Assembly (NCBI GenBank): GCA_028284005.1
Contig: JANQSO010000004.1
Span: forward strand, 1 to 64,000
Reading direction: 5' to 3'
Length of the DNA: 64,000 nucleotides
Origin: Flavobacteriaceae bacterium
Lineage (GTDB): Bacteria; Bacteroidota; Bacteroidia; Flavobacteriales; Flavobacteriaceae
Part shown: one piece after another, positions 8,612 through 17,149 of the stretch
How positions within the stretch are numbered: position 1 is the first letter of the stretch
Layout: each line of letters starts with the position of its first letter
The notes under the pieces: generated by a model
Database searches by the model: none
Seen by the model: only the letters and a program-made list of their open reading frames with translations
What the model was told of the DNA's origin: nothing
Program-made: the position numbers and the translations under genes

Positions 8612-10105
8612 TCAACTTACCGAGTATGCCGGTAAATAGAATTCGAATATACTTCCTTTATTAGGCTCACTGCTAATTTTAATATTGGTTCCGTGTAGTT
8701 CTATTATTTTCTTAACAATTGCCAATCCCAGGCCAATACCCGTTTTCTTTTCTTTTGTTTCAGTTTGCCTGAACCTTTCAAAAATGAATTTTTGTTCGTC
8801 TTCGCTGATACCCGGGCCGGAATCCTTTATTTTGATCGTGACATTTTCATTATCATGATCAACGATCATATCAATTTGCCCGTTCTCAGGTGTAAATTTA
8901 ATGGCATTATCCATCAAATTCTGAATAACACGTTCCACAAGTCCTATATCTGCAAACACTAAAGGAGTATTACCAATTACATTAGCGTCTAGCTGAATAT
9001 TCTTCTCTTTGGCTATAACCTTATATTTTGATTGTACATCATAAATAAGGTCGGTTATGGCAAAAGGTTCTTTTTGCGGTTTTATCTGTTTCGCTTCCAA
9101 TTTGGAGTATTCAAACAGTTGCGATACAAGTTTTGTAAGTTGCTTGATGTTCTTTTCAATGATCCTTATATACTCCATTTCCTCCTCTTCATTTAAACTT
9201 TCCTTCTTGATCTGAAGCGTTTCTATATAACCCTGCATGATTGCCAAAGGAGTACGTAGATCATGTGACACATTAGCGATCAGCTCTCTGCGAAGTACAT
9301 CTACAGATTTTATCTCTTCAATATTTTGTGAAATAGTATCTGCCATCTGGTTATAGGTAATCGCCAATGTAGATAGATCTGACTTCTCCGGGTTAGCAAT
9401 TCTACTATTCGTGTCCCCTTCTCTAAAACGGTTTACATGATAAATAATAGAGCGTAGGTTCTTAGTTAAGAACCAAACACTCAACCATCCAATTAAAATC
9501 GCAAAGATCATTGTGAGTATGGATGCTCCAACACCTAGCTTCATAAAATAGCTGGAAATCAATGAGCTGTTAACTGCCTGGTAAGCTTCCCCCGCCAAAA
9601 CAATATAGATAAAACCTTCCTGCCCGTCTTTTTGAAAATGTGCTGCAGAAAATATTTTTTCTTCTCCCGGATTTCTAGGGTCATTGCCAAGAATATATAA
9701 GCCTCCTTTATTCGAAATAAATTCGTTAATAGGCGCCAGATCCACTTTTTTAACAGGCTCGTTTGGATTAGAATGGTCCAGAACTACAGAATACAAAACA
9801 TCTCCGTTCATATCCAGTAAATACACCTCTATTCCCCTATTTACAGCCATCATATCGTGCATAATATCCCCAAACAGGGGTTTATTTACACTGCCGTCTT
9901 CCAAAAAGGGAGATGCATTTTGAAATTTTTCTTCGATCAGGTGATTGGCCACATTTGCGTTTAACTTTTGGGCAGTTTCTTCGTAGAATTTATTACTAAA
10001 GTAAAGTGAGATCAAAACATATGTTATTCCCATTAACACTATGATTAACAGAAATGAAATACTCAACTTCGTTATTAATTTATTGGAAAGTGTTTTGTTT
10101 TTCAT
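8612..10105 (-). CDS. Two-component sensor histidine kinase
   Basis: A 497-residue membrane kinase. Two membrane spans (about 11-35 and 188-214) bracket a periplasmic sensor region of 150 residues; a HAMP linker follows (about 215-265). The dimerisation helix has VSHDLRTPLAI with His281 as phosphorylation site, and the ATPase domain shows QNLMDNAIKFTP (N box), DSGPGIS (G1) and GIGLGLAI (G2). It phosphorylates the adjacent response regulator, whose coding sequence overlaps it by 4 bases. The stimulus cannot be read from the sequence. Domain order matches PhoR/BaeS-type kinases. Confidence 0.92.
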   Translation of the reverse strand: MKNKTLSNKLITKLSISFLLIIVLMGITYVLISLYFSNKFYEETAQKLNANVANHLIEEKFQNASPFLEDGSVNKPLFGDIMHDMMAVNRGIEVYLLDMNGDVLYSVVLDHSNPNEPVKKVDLAPINEFISNKGGLYILGNDPRNPGEEKIFSAAHFQKDGQEGFIYIVLAGEAYQAVNSSLISSYFMKLGVGASILTMIFAILIGWLSVWFLTKNLRSIIYHVNRFREGDTNSRIANPEKSDLSTLAITYNQMADTISQNIEEIKSVDVLRRELIANVSHDLRTPLAIMQGYIETLQIKKESLNEEEEMEYIRIIEKNIKQLTKLVSQLFEYSKLEAKQIKPQKEPFAITDLIYDVQSKYKVIAKEKNIQLDANVIGNTPLVFADIGLVERVIQNLMDNAIKFTPENGQIDMIVDHDNENVTIKIKDSGPGISEDEQKFIFERFRQTETKEKKTGIGLGLAIVKKIIELHGTNIKISSEPNKGSIFEFYLPAYSVS

Positions 10106-10812
10106 CCTAGCATCTCTATATCTTCGTTAAACTTATACCCAACGCCCCAGGTTGTTATAATATATGTGGGTTGTGCCATTTCGGGCTCTATTTTGGCACG
10201 TAAACGGTTAATGTGTGAGTTGACCGTGTGTTCGTATCCTTCAAAATCGTATCCCCAAATAAGACTCAACAGGTTCGATCTGCTATAACTTTTTCCGGGA
10301 TTAGAAGCCATTAAGGTGAGTAATTCAAATTCTTTGGGTGAAAGTTCGATTCTTTGTCCATTTTGCGTCACTTTCCTTTTTTCAACATTAATGGTAAGCC
10401 CTTTAAATTTTAATTCGGGCAGCGTTCCTTTTTTAGTTTCATCACGGTCCATTTTTGCTCTTCTGAAAACTGCCTTTACCCTTGCAATGAATTCCCGAAC
10501 ACTAAATGGTTTTGTGATATAATCATCTGCACCTATCTCCAACCCCAGTACCCTGTCTATCTCTTCACTTTTTGCAGTTAGCATAATGACCGGAGTACTT
10601 TGCTTTGCCCGTATTTGCTTACATACTTCAAAACCATCCATTACAGGCATGGAAATATCCAGAATTACAAGGTCCGGATTTTCCGTTAGCGCCAGGTCCA
10701 GTCCATCTTTACCGTTGTAAGCCTTTAAAACCTCACAATCAATATCCTTAAGGTGAATCTCAATTAAATTGATGATTTCCTTGTCGTCTTCTATTATTAA
10801 AACCTTTTTCAT
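10102..10812 (-). CDS. OmpR/PhoB-family response regulator
   Basis: A 236-residue protein with an N-terminal receiver domain (acidic pair Asp9/Asp10, phospho-acceptor Asp52 in LVILDISMP, Lys101 in TKPFS) and a C-terminal winged-helix DNA-binding domain (about 130-230, with LSPKEFELLTLMASNPGK and HTVNSHINRLRAKIE). It is the first gene of the pair and partners with the kinase downstream. Its promoter must lie in the 244-base gap shared with the divergent lipoprotein gene at 11057, which is therefore a natural candidate target. Confidence 0.92.
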   Translation of the reverse strand: MKKVLIIEDDKEIINLIEIHLKDIDCEVLKAYNGKDGLDLALTENPDLVILDISMPVMDGFEVCKQIRAKQSTPVIMLTAKSEEIDRVLGLEIGADDYITKPFSVREFIARVKAVFRRAKMDRDETKKGTLPELKFKGLTINVEKRKVTQNGQRIELSPKEFELLTLMASNPGKSYSRSNLLSLIWGYDFEGYEHTVNSHINRLRAKIEPEMAQPTYIITTWGVGYKFNEDIEMLG

Positions 10813-11056
10813 TTAAATACGAAATGACCATTTAAGTATCACAAAAGTATCACAAAACAGTACGTTTTAGTTCAAGTTTGAAATAATTGAGAGGCCTAAA
10901 ATACGGGCAAAGCCCTATAAATACAAACTATACCGCTTCAAAATCTCTCTAAAATCTATCACAAAAAAGTTATGTTTCTGTGAACCTATCGCAATACTCC
11001 TTATGGTACTTTGTCGTAACATATTTGAAAAACAACAATAAACAATTATTTAAACT

Positions 11057-11974
11057 ATGAAAAAGATGAAAAAACTTGTTTTATTATTAATGGTAATTAC
11101 AGTTGGTTTTGCTACCAGCTGTTCTAATGATGACGATGGCACCCCACAAGCTACAACATCAAACCTCGTATTGAATTTATCGGGATTAGAAGATGTGGGC
11201 TCCGGATTTGTATACGAAGGATGGGTATTAGTGAACGGGACACCGGTCTCTACAGGAACGTTTACTGTAGACGCGTCCGGAACTCTTTCTGCTACTTCTT
11301 TTGAAGTATTAACCGAAACCTTAGATGCGGCTACAAAGTTCATTTTGACTATAGAGCCTAACCCGGACCCGGACCCGGCTCCTTCTGCACAAAAATTAAT
11401 TGCAGGAGATTTTAGTGGAAACTCGGCTACAGTGTCTACAAGTGTTGCTCCTGCAGTAGGTGACTTTAGTAATGCAGCTGGAACCTTTTTTCTTCGTACT
11501 CCAACAGATGAAGCACCAGGTACTGCAAACAATGGTAATGACGAAAACGGAATATGGTTTGGAACACCGGGAGCACCCCCTAGTCCTAACTTTACTTTGC
11601 CTACACTGCCGGACGGATGGATCTATGAAGGCTGGGTAGTTGGAGATGCAGGGCCTCTGTCTACGGGAACATTTTCTTCCTTCGACACTATGGATGATAA
11701 TGCTGGAGCGAGTACAAGCTTTGGAGGAACAGAACAGTTAGGCCCACCAATTCCGGGAGAAGATTTCTTTAACAATGCTCCTTCCGGCGAAACATTCCCT
11801 CTGGATATTCGCGGAAGAACTGTAGTAATTAGCATTGAACCGGTGCCGGATAACAGCCCAGCCCCTTTTGTACTAAAACCTCTTGCTGTAGTAGCAGGAA
11901 ATGGTACGGCTCCGGATGTACATACATTTAACCAAAACTTAGGTTCTTTCCCTACAGGTACAGTTACCAGATAA
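11057..11974 (+). CDS. Secreted lipoprotein with two RskA-like repeats
   Basis: A 305-residue protein with a lipoprotein signal: hydrophobic core in residues 5-21 and lipid Cys22 (FATSC), followed by Ser-Asn-Asp-Asp-Asp. The mature part contains two copies of one module. Copy 1 has FVYEGWVLVNGTPVSTGTF and later FILTIEPNPD; copy 2 has WIYEGWVVGDAGPLSTGTF and VVISIEPVPD. The GWxxxxGxPxSTGTF pattern resembles the extracytoplasmic domain of anti-sigma-K factors, but no sigma-binding part or membrane helix is present, so I do not call it an anti-sigma factor. It diverges from the two-component pair and ends at a strong terminator. Confidence 0.7.
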   Translation: MKKMKKLVLLLMVITVGFATSCSNDDDGTPQATTSNLVLNLSGLEDVGSGFVYEGWVLVNGTPVSTGTFTVDASGTLSATSFEVLTETLDAATKFILTIEPNPDPDPAPSAQKLIAGDFSGNSATVSTSVAPAVGDFSNAAGTFFLRTPTDEAPGTANNGNDENGIWFGTPGAPPSPNFTLPTLPDGWIYEGWVVGDAGPLSTGTFSSFDTMDDNAGASTSFGGTEQLGPPIPGEDFFNNAPSGETFPLDIRGRTVVISIEPVPDNSPAPFVLKPLAVVAGNGTAPDVHTFNQNLGSFPTGTVTR

Positions 11975-12005
11975 TTTGTTTGTTTTGTCAAGTGTTGGTT
12001 AACTA

Positions 12006-12035
12006 AAAAGCTTCAAGGTTTCCCTTGAAGCTTTT
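12006..12035. terminator. Bidirectional rho-independent terminator
   Basis: A perfect 13-bp stem (12006-12018 with 12023-12035; core GCTTCAAGG/CCTTGAAGC) has a 4-base loop and A/T tails on both sides. It lies between the convergent lipoprotein and prohibitin genes and can stop transcription from both. Confidence 0.88.
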
Positions 12036-12062
12036 GTAGTTATTGTATAAAAGGTTCTTCGC

Positions 12063-12878
12063 CTAATTATTTCCCAAGATCAAAGGCAATCCACTGTCCC
12101 CGGAGCCAACGACTACCACTTTCGAGTTTGGTGACTTTGACAATTCCAGAGTAGCATCGATCCCTTTATCCTGCAAGATCTTATCTGTGAGTGAAGCACT
12201 TAAAATCCGGTTCGCATCCGCTTTTCCTTGTGCTTCAATGATCACTTTCTCTGCTTCTTTAGCAGCTGTTACCAATCTAAATTCATATTCCAATGATTCT
12301 TGCTCTTGTTTTAGCTTACGTTCAATAGCATCCTTTATAGTGGTAGGTAAGGTAACATCACGCACCAGTACTTCATTTAATTGAACAAATTGTTTATTAA
12401 GTATCTTTTTTGTTTCGGCAAAAATTTCTTCTTGTATCACATCACGCTTGCTGCTATACAACTGTTCCGGAGTATATCGTCCAACAACACTTCTCGCAGC
12501 ACTACGAATCGCAGGCTGTATTACACGTTGTAAATAACCTTCTCCTAGTGTTTGGTGCAAATTTCCCAAATCATTATAGACAGGTAGAAACCATGCGGAA
12601 GCATCAATTTGAATTTCCAGTCCGTTAGAAGAAAGCACTTTCATCTGTTCAAAAAGTTCCTGTTGACGTACTTCATATATATAGACTTTGTTCCAGGGAG
12701 CTACAAGGTGAAAACCTTCACCCAGTGGTGGTTCATCTGTTACCACACCACCTGAAAAAGTTTTGTAAAGTACTCCCGCTTCCCCGGAGCCAATAGTAAC
12801 TGCAGATTTAGCAATTACTACAATTAGAATGATAAGGATGATAATTACGGGAATCCCGATTTTTGGTAATTTTTCCAT
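12063..12878 (-). CDS. Prohibitin / SPFH (band 7) family protein
   Basis: A 271-residue protein with one N-terminal membrane anchor (residues 6-27, rich in Ile and Val) followed by an SPFH domain: GEAGVLYKTFSGGV, GFHLVAPWNKVYIYEVR, and a long helical region from about 150 to 230 with many Gln, Glu and Ala. The short C-terminus is Gly/Ser-rich. Prohibitin-type SPFH proteins assemble into ring or cage scaffolds in the inner membrane and often bind FtsH; no protease gene is nearby. It is the last gene of the fabG unit, 20 bases after the VWA-like gene and before the shared terminator. Confidence 0.88.
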   Translation of the reverse strand: MEKLPKIGIPVIIILIILIVVIAKSAVTIGSGEAGVLYKTFSGGVVTDEPPLGEGFHLVAPWNKVYIYEVRQQELFEQMKVLSSNGLEIQIDASAWFLPVYNDLGNLHQTLGEGYLQRVIQPAIRSAARSVVGRYTPEQLYSSKRDVIQEEIFAETKKILNKQFVQLNEVLVRDVTLPTTIKDAIERKLKQEQESLEYEFRLVTAAKEAEKVIIEAQGKADANRILSASLTDKILQDKGIDATLELSKSPNSKVVVVGSGDSGLPLILGNN

Positions 12879-12898
12879 GAGATTAATGTTTTTTAAGG

Positions 12899-14932
12899 TT
12901 AGATAAGCCCATTATATTTTCTAATGAACCATTCTGAAGCCAGCACAAGAACAATGAGTGCCAGCAAGTATTTCCAATCGATTAAAGGTACTACTTTTTG
13001 TTCGCTTTTTTGAATTTGCTGAAACCTTTCGTCTTCAAGAAGTTCTTCTGCCAATTTTTGGGTTTCAGTGACGAAAAAAGCCTTTCCGTTTGTATTAGTC
13101 GCAACTCTGTGTAGTTTTGTTACGTTAGCATTTAAGAACTGCTGTTCAACATTGAAATCTAAAATTGTAAAGTTTCCACTACGTGCCACGTTTTCGTCCT
13201 GAACGGAAACAGTATATCTGTACTCCCCTGCCGGAAGGCTGTTCAGGTCCACTTCATAAAAATTATTCTTCAACAACATTGGAAAGACAGTACGTGTATT
13301 GGTCTCCGTATTAATCACTGAAATATTTAGTGAAGCCCTGGTGTCGAACACAAAATTTTGGTCGAAATACTGGGCCGAAACCCGAATAGGGTTATTATTA
13401 TAATAAAATGTTTCACTTGCTACTTCCAACCTACTCCGGCGTTTGTTAGATGCTAAATATTGTACTAATTTTCCAACAAAATCATCAAATTTTCGAAAAT
13501 TATTGTGCTCCAAAAAAGTTTGTGCTCTCCATTTCCAAAGTCCTTCTCCATCCCAAATGGCGTCTCGCTTTCCATTTATTTCCATAGTAGTGAGCATGGG
13601 GCTTTCACTCAAAAATCCATTAACGGATTGTTCCAGAAGTACTTCATGAGGAACCAAGATCTCCAGGTCTCCAAAAAGTGTATTTATGGGCCTGAATTCA
13701 TTAAAACCAATATTGTCTACAGCGAAAGTCCCGTAGTTAAGATTGAGCTCTCCCGAAATGTCTTCGGACTGATTTGTTACATTTTTATTGTAATTCTCCT
13801 GAACTGAATTTAAAAAATTCCAGTCGGTTTGAAGCCCGGTAATTACAAAAGTGTTTTTCTTTAATCTTTCTATCTCTTGATATACAGAAGAAAAACTTCT
13901 GTCCGGTTGGTACAAAAGGATTAATTGATAATCGTTAATTACTGACGCTGCTTCACTCGGTTTTTTTACGGTAACTGTTCGCTGTTCGTTTGTAGTAATT
14001 GCTTTTTTTAATGCCCCCAGATCCGGATGAATTATTTTACTGACTATTAACACATTTGTAGCCTGGTCGATTACTTCTACGGCAAATCGCTTGTTGTTAT
14101 TGACCTTGTTCTTCTCATCATCCAATGGAACGATCTGTGCCGTATATTTTAGAAGCCCTACACTTGAAGCGGGTAAGGTAAAAGACAATGTCTTTGTATT
14201 ATCGGTTTCAGAAAAAGAAATGTTTTGCCGGTACACTGTCGATGCCCCTTGTGAAACTATAAATTGAGTATTTGTGGCATTTACACCATTATATACCAAA
14301 ATTGCTTCTACCGGAAACTGGTTTTTTAAAAAAGCATATCTGTTGGTATTGAGTTGTTCTATTTTTAAATCGGTGTATTGGGTAGAGTCTCCAAGAATTA
14401 TAGGGTAAACGGGGTTTTTATTTGTCGTAGCCGAAAATTCATAATCGTTTCCCAGAGTCTGATTTCCATCTGTGATCAATAAAGCAGGAGCAATTTCATT
14501 TTTAAACAATTGATCTACTGAAGAAAGTGCTTCTGAAATATTGGTATTAACCTCTGTAAAAGATAAGGAGTCATTATCTCTAAAATCACTTCCAAAACTA
14601 AAAAACGAAATGTCAAACTTATCATTGAGGCTTGAATGGTTCTTTAACTCATCGATCAATGCTGAAACATTTCCTGTTTGGCCCAGTTCGTTCACCGATG
14701 CCGAATTATCTATCAATACCGGCAATTTTGGCTTTTGCACCGTATAGGTTGTATTCTTAAATTTTGGGTTTATTAGCAATAATAAAACAGAAAACAATGT
14801 TATAAAACGAAGAACTCCAAACAGCCACCGTAAAGACCCCCTGTACTTTGTCTTATAGCCATACATAAATAAAGCCAGCGAGAGGGAAACCACGCCGGCA
14901 ATGATTATATATAGTATTGTTTCTGCGGCCAT
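12899..14932 (-). CDS. VWA-like membrane protein (BatA-related architecture)
   Basis: A 677-residue protein with two N-terminal membrane spans (about 5-23 and 37-55) and one at the C-terminus (about 653-670). Between them is a large domain that starts with PVLIDNSASV (Asp75, Ser77, Ser79), a DxSxS metal-ion-dependent adhesion site as in von Willebrand factor A domains. Beta-rich repeats follow in the second half. The architecture resembles that of the protein at 59078. These Bacteroidota proteins lie in the envelope and probably bind partner proteins. It sits 3 bases after fabG and is almost certainly co-transcribed with it and with the prohibitin gene. Confidence 0.65.
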   Translation of the reverse strand: MAAETILYIIIAGVVSLSLALFMYGYKTKYRGSLRWLFGVLRFITLFSVLLLLINPKFKNTTYTVQKPKLPVLIDNSASVNELGQTGNVSALIDELKNHSSLNDKFDISFFSFGSDFRDNDSLSFTEVNTNISEALSSVDQLFKNEIAPALLITDGNQTLGNDYEFSATTNKNPVYPIILGDSTQYTDLKIEQLNTNRYAFLKNQFPVEAILVYNGVNATNTQFIVSQGASTVYRQNISFSETDNTKTLSFTLPASSVGLLKYTAQIVPLDDEKNKVNNNKRFAVEVIDQATNVLIVSKIIHPDLGALKKAITTNEQRTVTVKKPSEAASVINDYQLILLYQPDRSFSSVYQEIERLKKNTFVITGLQTDWNFLNSVQENYNKNVTNQSEDISGELNLNYGTFAVDNIGFNEFRPINTLFGDLEILVPHEVLLEQSVNGFLSESPMLTTMEINGKRDAIWDGEGLWKWRAQTFLEHNNFRKFDDFVGKLVQYLASNKRRSRLEVASETFYYNNNPIRVSAQYFDQNFVFDTRASLNISVINTETNTRTVFPMLLKNNFYEVDLNSLPAGEYRYTVSVQDENVARSGNFTILDFNVEQQFLNANVTKLHRVATNTNGKAFFVTETQKLAEELLEDERFQQIQKSEQKVVPLIDWKYLLALIVLVLASEWFIRKYNGLI

Positions 14933-14935
14933 CTA

Positions 14936-15682
14936 CTAGGTTAGCATTCCTCCATCTACATTTAAAACCTGTCCTGTAACATATGAAGAGAGGTCACTTG
15001 CCAAAAACACACATGCATTGGCAATATCTTCAGGAGACCCTCCGCGTTTTAACGGAATAGCTTCCCGCCATGACTGTACAGTAGCTTCATCCAGTTTGCC
15101 TGTCATTTCGGTTTCTATAAAACCGGGAGCAATGGCATTACAGCGTATATCTCTTGAGCCTAATTCCAGGGCAACAGACTTAGTAAATCCAAGAATACCG
15201 GCTTTGGAAGCAGCATAATTGGTCTGCCCCGCATTTCCTTTAAGTCCTACAACTGAGCTCATATTGATAATCGATCCTTTGCGCTGTTTCAACATGGCAC
15301 GTTGCACAGCCTTGGTCATATTGAAAACAGATTTTAAATTCACTTCAACTACCTTATCAAAATCCTCTTCAGAAATACGCATCAACAAATTATCTTTAGT
15401 AATTCCGGCATTGTTAATCAATATATCAATACTGCCAAATTCTTCAAGTACTTTAGCAGCCAGTTCCTGTGATTGTTCAAAATTGGCTGCGTCACTTTGG
15501 TAAGCCTTTACCTTCACGCCTTCATTTGAAGCTTCTTTCGCTAAAGCTTCTGCTGCTTCTGCCGAAGAGCTATAAGTGAACGCCACATTAGCTCCGTGTT
15601 TTGCAAATACTTCTACAATTCCTTTACCTATACCACGGCTTCCCCCTGTAATAATCGCTGTTTTACCTTCTAATAATTTCAT
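14936..15682 (-). CDS. fabG: 3-oxoacyl-[acyl-carrier-protein] reductase FabG
   Basis: A 248-residue short-chain dehydrogenase. It has the NADPH-binding TGGSRGIG at residues 12-19, NNAG at 90-93, and the catalytic residues Ser143, Tyr156 and Lys160 (MSSVVG, NYAASKAG). LNVDGGM at the C-terminus is typical of FabG. It reduces 3-oxoacyl-ACP to 3-hydroxyacyl-ACP in fatty acid elongation; 3-hydroxyacyl-ACP is also the acyl donor for the LpxA/LpxD enzymes encoded upstream. A terminator after sucD and a TATATTTG box at 15716 suggest it starts a separate unit. Confidence 0.92.
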   Translation of the reverse strand: MKLLEGKTAIITGGSRGIGKGIVEVFAKHGANVAFTYSSSAEAAEALAKEASNEGVKVKAYQSDAANFEQSQELAAKVLEEFGSIDILINNAGITKDNLLMRISEEDFDKVVEVNLKSVFNMTKAVQRAMLKQRKGSIINMSSVVGLKGNAGQTNYAASKAGILGFTKSVALELGSRDIRCNAIAPGFIETEMTGKLDEATVQSWREAIPLKRGGSPEDIANACVFLASDLSSYVTGQVLNVDGGMLT

Positions 15683-15708
15683 TGTTTGTTTTGGTTTTTG
15701 AATACTTC

Positions 15709-15716
15709 CAAATATA
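15709..15716 (-). promoter_or_regulatory. Candidate -7 box of the fabG promoter
   Basis: On the minus strand TATATTTG matches TAnnTTTG and lies 27 bases upstream of the fabG start codon. I do not see a good TTG at the -33 position; only the T-rich tail of the sucD terminator is there. Confidence 0.35.
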
Positions 15717-15739
15717 GGAAATCACTTCGGCTTTGCCAT

Positions 15740-15770
15740 AAAAAAAGCCCCCCAACTTTGTTAAGAGGCT
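15740..15770 (-). terminator. Rho-independent terminator of the lpx-sucD operon
   Basis: On the minus strand AGCC-TCTTAAC pairs with GTTGGGG-GGCT through Watson-Crick and G-U pairs around a 3-base loop and runs into seven T. It starts 22 bases after the sucD stop. Because of the G-U pairs it works in one direction only. Confidence 0.8.
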
Positions 15771-15792
15771 CCTAAATATTTTATTGTATTGT

Positions 15793-16665
15793 CTATCCTA
15801 AAACTTCCGCAATCTTTTTTCCTATTTCTGCGGGAGAATCTACTACATGAATCCCACATTCACGCATGATCTTCTTTTTTGCCTGGGCAGTATCATCGCT
15901 TCCTCCTACAATTGCTCCGGCATGCCCCATAGTACGTCCTGCAGGGGCGGTTTCTCCTGCAATGAAGCCAACAATGGGCTTTTTGCTTCCGCTGTCTTTA
16001 TACCAATTTGCAGCATCTGCTTCCAATTGTCCTCCAATCTCACCAATCATCACTACTGCTTCGGTCTCTTCATCGTTTATCAATAGCTCAACAGCTTGCT
16101 TTGTGGTGGTTCCTATGATGGGGTCTCCTCCTATACCTATTGCTGTAGTTATTCCCAATCCTTGCTTTACCACCTGGTCCGCAGCTTCATATGTAAGTGT
16201 TCCGGATTTAGAAACAATCCCAACACGTCCTTTTTTAAATACAAAACCAGGCATAATACCAACTTTAGCTTCTTCCGGAGTAATTACTCCCGGACAGTTA
16301 GGCCCTATTAAGCGGCAATCTTTGTCTTTTAAATAGTCTGAAGCCTTAATCATATCTGCCACAGGGATTCCTTCTGTTATGGTAATGATCACTTTAATTC
16401 CGGCATTGGCAGCTTCCATAATGGCATCTGCGGCAAAAGCCGGCGGAACAAAAATAATGGTGGTGTTCGCTCCCGTCTCTTTTACAGCTTCTTCAACCGT
16501 ATTAAAAACAGGCCTGTCTAAATGCTGTTGACCTCCTTTACCGGGTGTTACCCCTCCTACTACATTGGTTCCGTACTCGATCATTTGCTCTGCATGAAAA
16601 GTACCTTCACTACCTGTAAAACCCTGTACAATTATCTTTGAATCCTTATTGACTAAAACACTCAT
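15793..16665 (-). CDS. sucD: Succinyl-CoA ligase [ADP-forming] subunit alpha
   Basis: A 290-residue protein of normal family length. It has the CoA-binding QGFTGSEGTFHAEQM at residues 14-28, GGVTPGKGG at 38-46, the GPNCPGVITP loop and the phosphorylated active-site His248 in MGHAGAIVGG. It forms the TCA-cycle enzyme with the beta subunit SucC, interconverting succinyl-CoA and succinate with substrate-level phosphorylation. sucC is not in this window, so the two subunits are encoded apart, as I recall for many Flavobacteriia. It is the last gene of the envelope operon, 70 bases after the NTF2-like gene. Confidence 0.95.
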   Translation of the reverse strand: MSVLVNKDSKIIVQGFTGSEGTFHAEQMIEYGTNVVGGVTPGKGGQQHLDRPVFNTVEEAVKETGANTTIIFVPPAFAADAIMEAANAGIKVIITITEGIPVADMIKASDYLKDKDCRLIGPNCPGVITPEEAKVGIMPGFVFKKGRVGIVSKSGTLTYEAADQVVKQGLGITTAIGIGGDPIIGTTTKQAVELLINDEETEAVVMIGEIGGQLEADAANWYKDSGSKKPIVGFIAGETAPAGRTMGHAGAIVGGSDDTAQAKKKIMRECGIHVVDSPAEIGKKIAEVLG

Positions 16666-16735
16666 GTTTTTATTGATTTTTTATTAAATAACAAGGCTGC
16701 AAATGTAGACTTTTTACTGAAGTTTTTAAAGGAAT

Positions 16736-17149
16736 TTACACTTTAACCTTATGGTAAGATTCATTTGTGTCATCTTTATCCGTTACCGGCTGACTTACCT
16801 GATATCCACGATACAATTTATCGTCTTTTACTTCCCAAATAGCAATGAAGTGCGCTATTCCCAGTTCTTCATCAGGGTTTTCAATAGTGCGGATATAATA
16901 CTTATAACGAATGGTGACATGGTTGTCATCCGCCAATAAATGACTCACCTCAACGCGAAGGTCGTGATAGGTACGGCGAATCTCCGAAAAGAAATTGATA
17001 ATATCGTCAAAATTCATGATGGTAAGCCCGTCCGTACTGTTCCAGATCAGTACTAATTCCGGATGAAAAAAACGTTCTAGGACCGAGTCGTCCTTGAGAA
17101 TATTAGAACTGTAAAAATTTCTTACTACCTCTTTCGCCCTATTGCTCAT
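16736..17149 (-). CDS. NTF2-like (SnoaL-like) domain protein
   Basis: A 137-residue protein with the cone-shaped NTF2 fold signature: a helical start (AKEVVRNFYSS), FHPELVLIWN, then the strand pattern VEVSHLLADDNHVTIRYKYYIR and HFIAIWEVKDDKLYRGYQVSQP. No membrane segment or signal. Members are ketosteroid-isomerase-like enzymes or ligand binders; residues here do not reveal a substrate. Its start overlaps the stop of the lpxD paralogue by 4 bases, so it is translationally coupled to an envelope gene. A role with that paralogue is plausible but unproven. Confidence 0.75.
   Translation of the reverse strand: MSNRAKEVVRNFYSSNILKDDSVLERFFHPELVLIWNSTDGLTIMNFDDIINFFSEIRRTYHDLRVEVSHLLADDNHVTIRYKYYIRTIENPDEELGIAHFIAIWEVKDDKLYRGYQVSQPVTDKDDTNESYHKVKV

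Noticed and set aside
11050..11532. 160-codon open frame opposite the RskA-like lipoprotein
   Set aside because: Lies fully within a gene with signal peptide and repeated domains on the other strand; no motif of its own.
15866..16336. 156-codon open frame opposite sucD
   Set aside because: Shadow of sucD: composition follows the codon bias of the real gene on the other strand, and no protein features are present.
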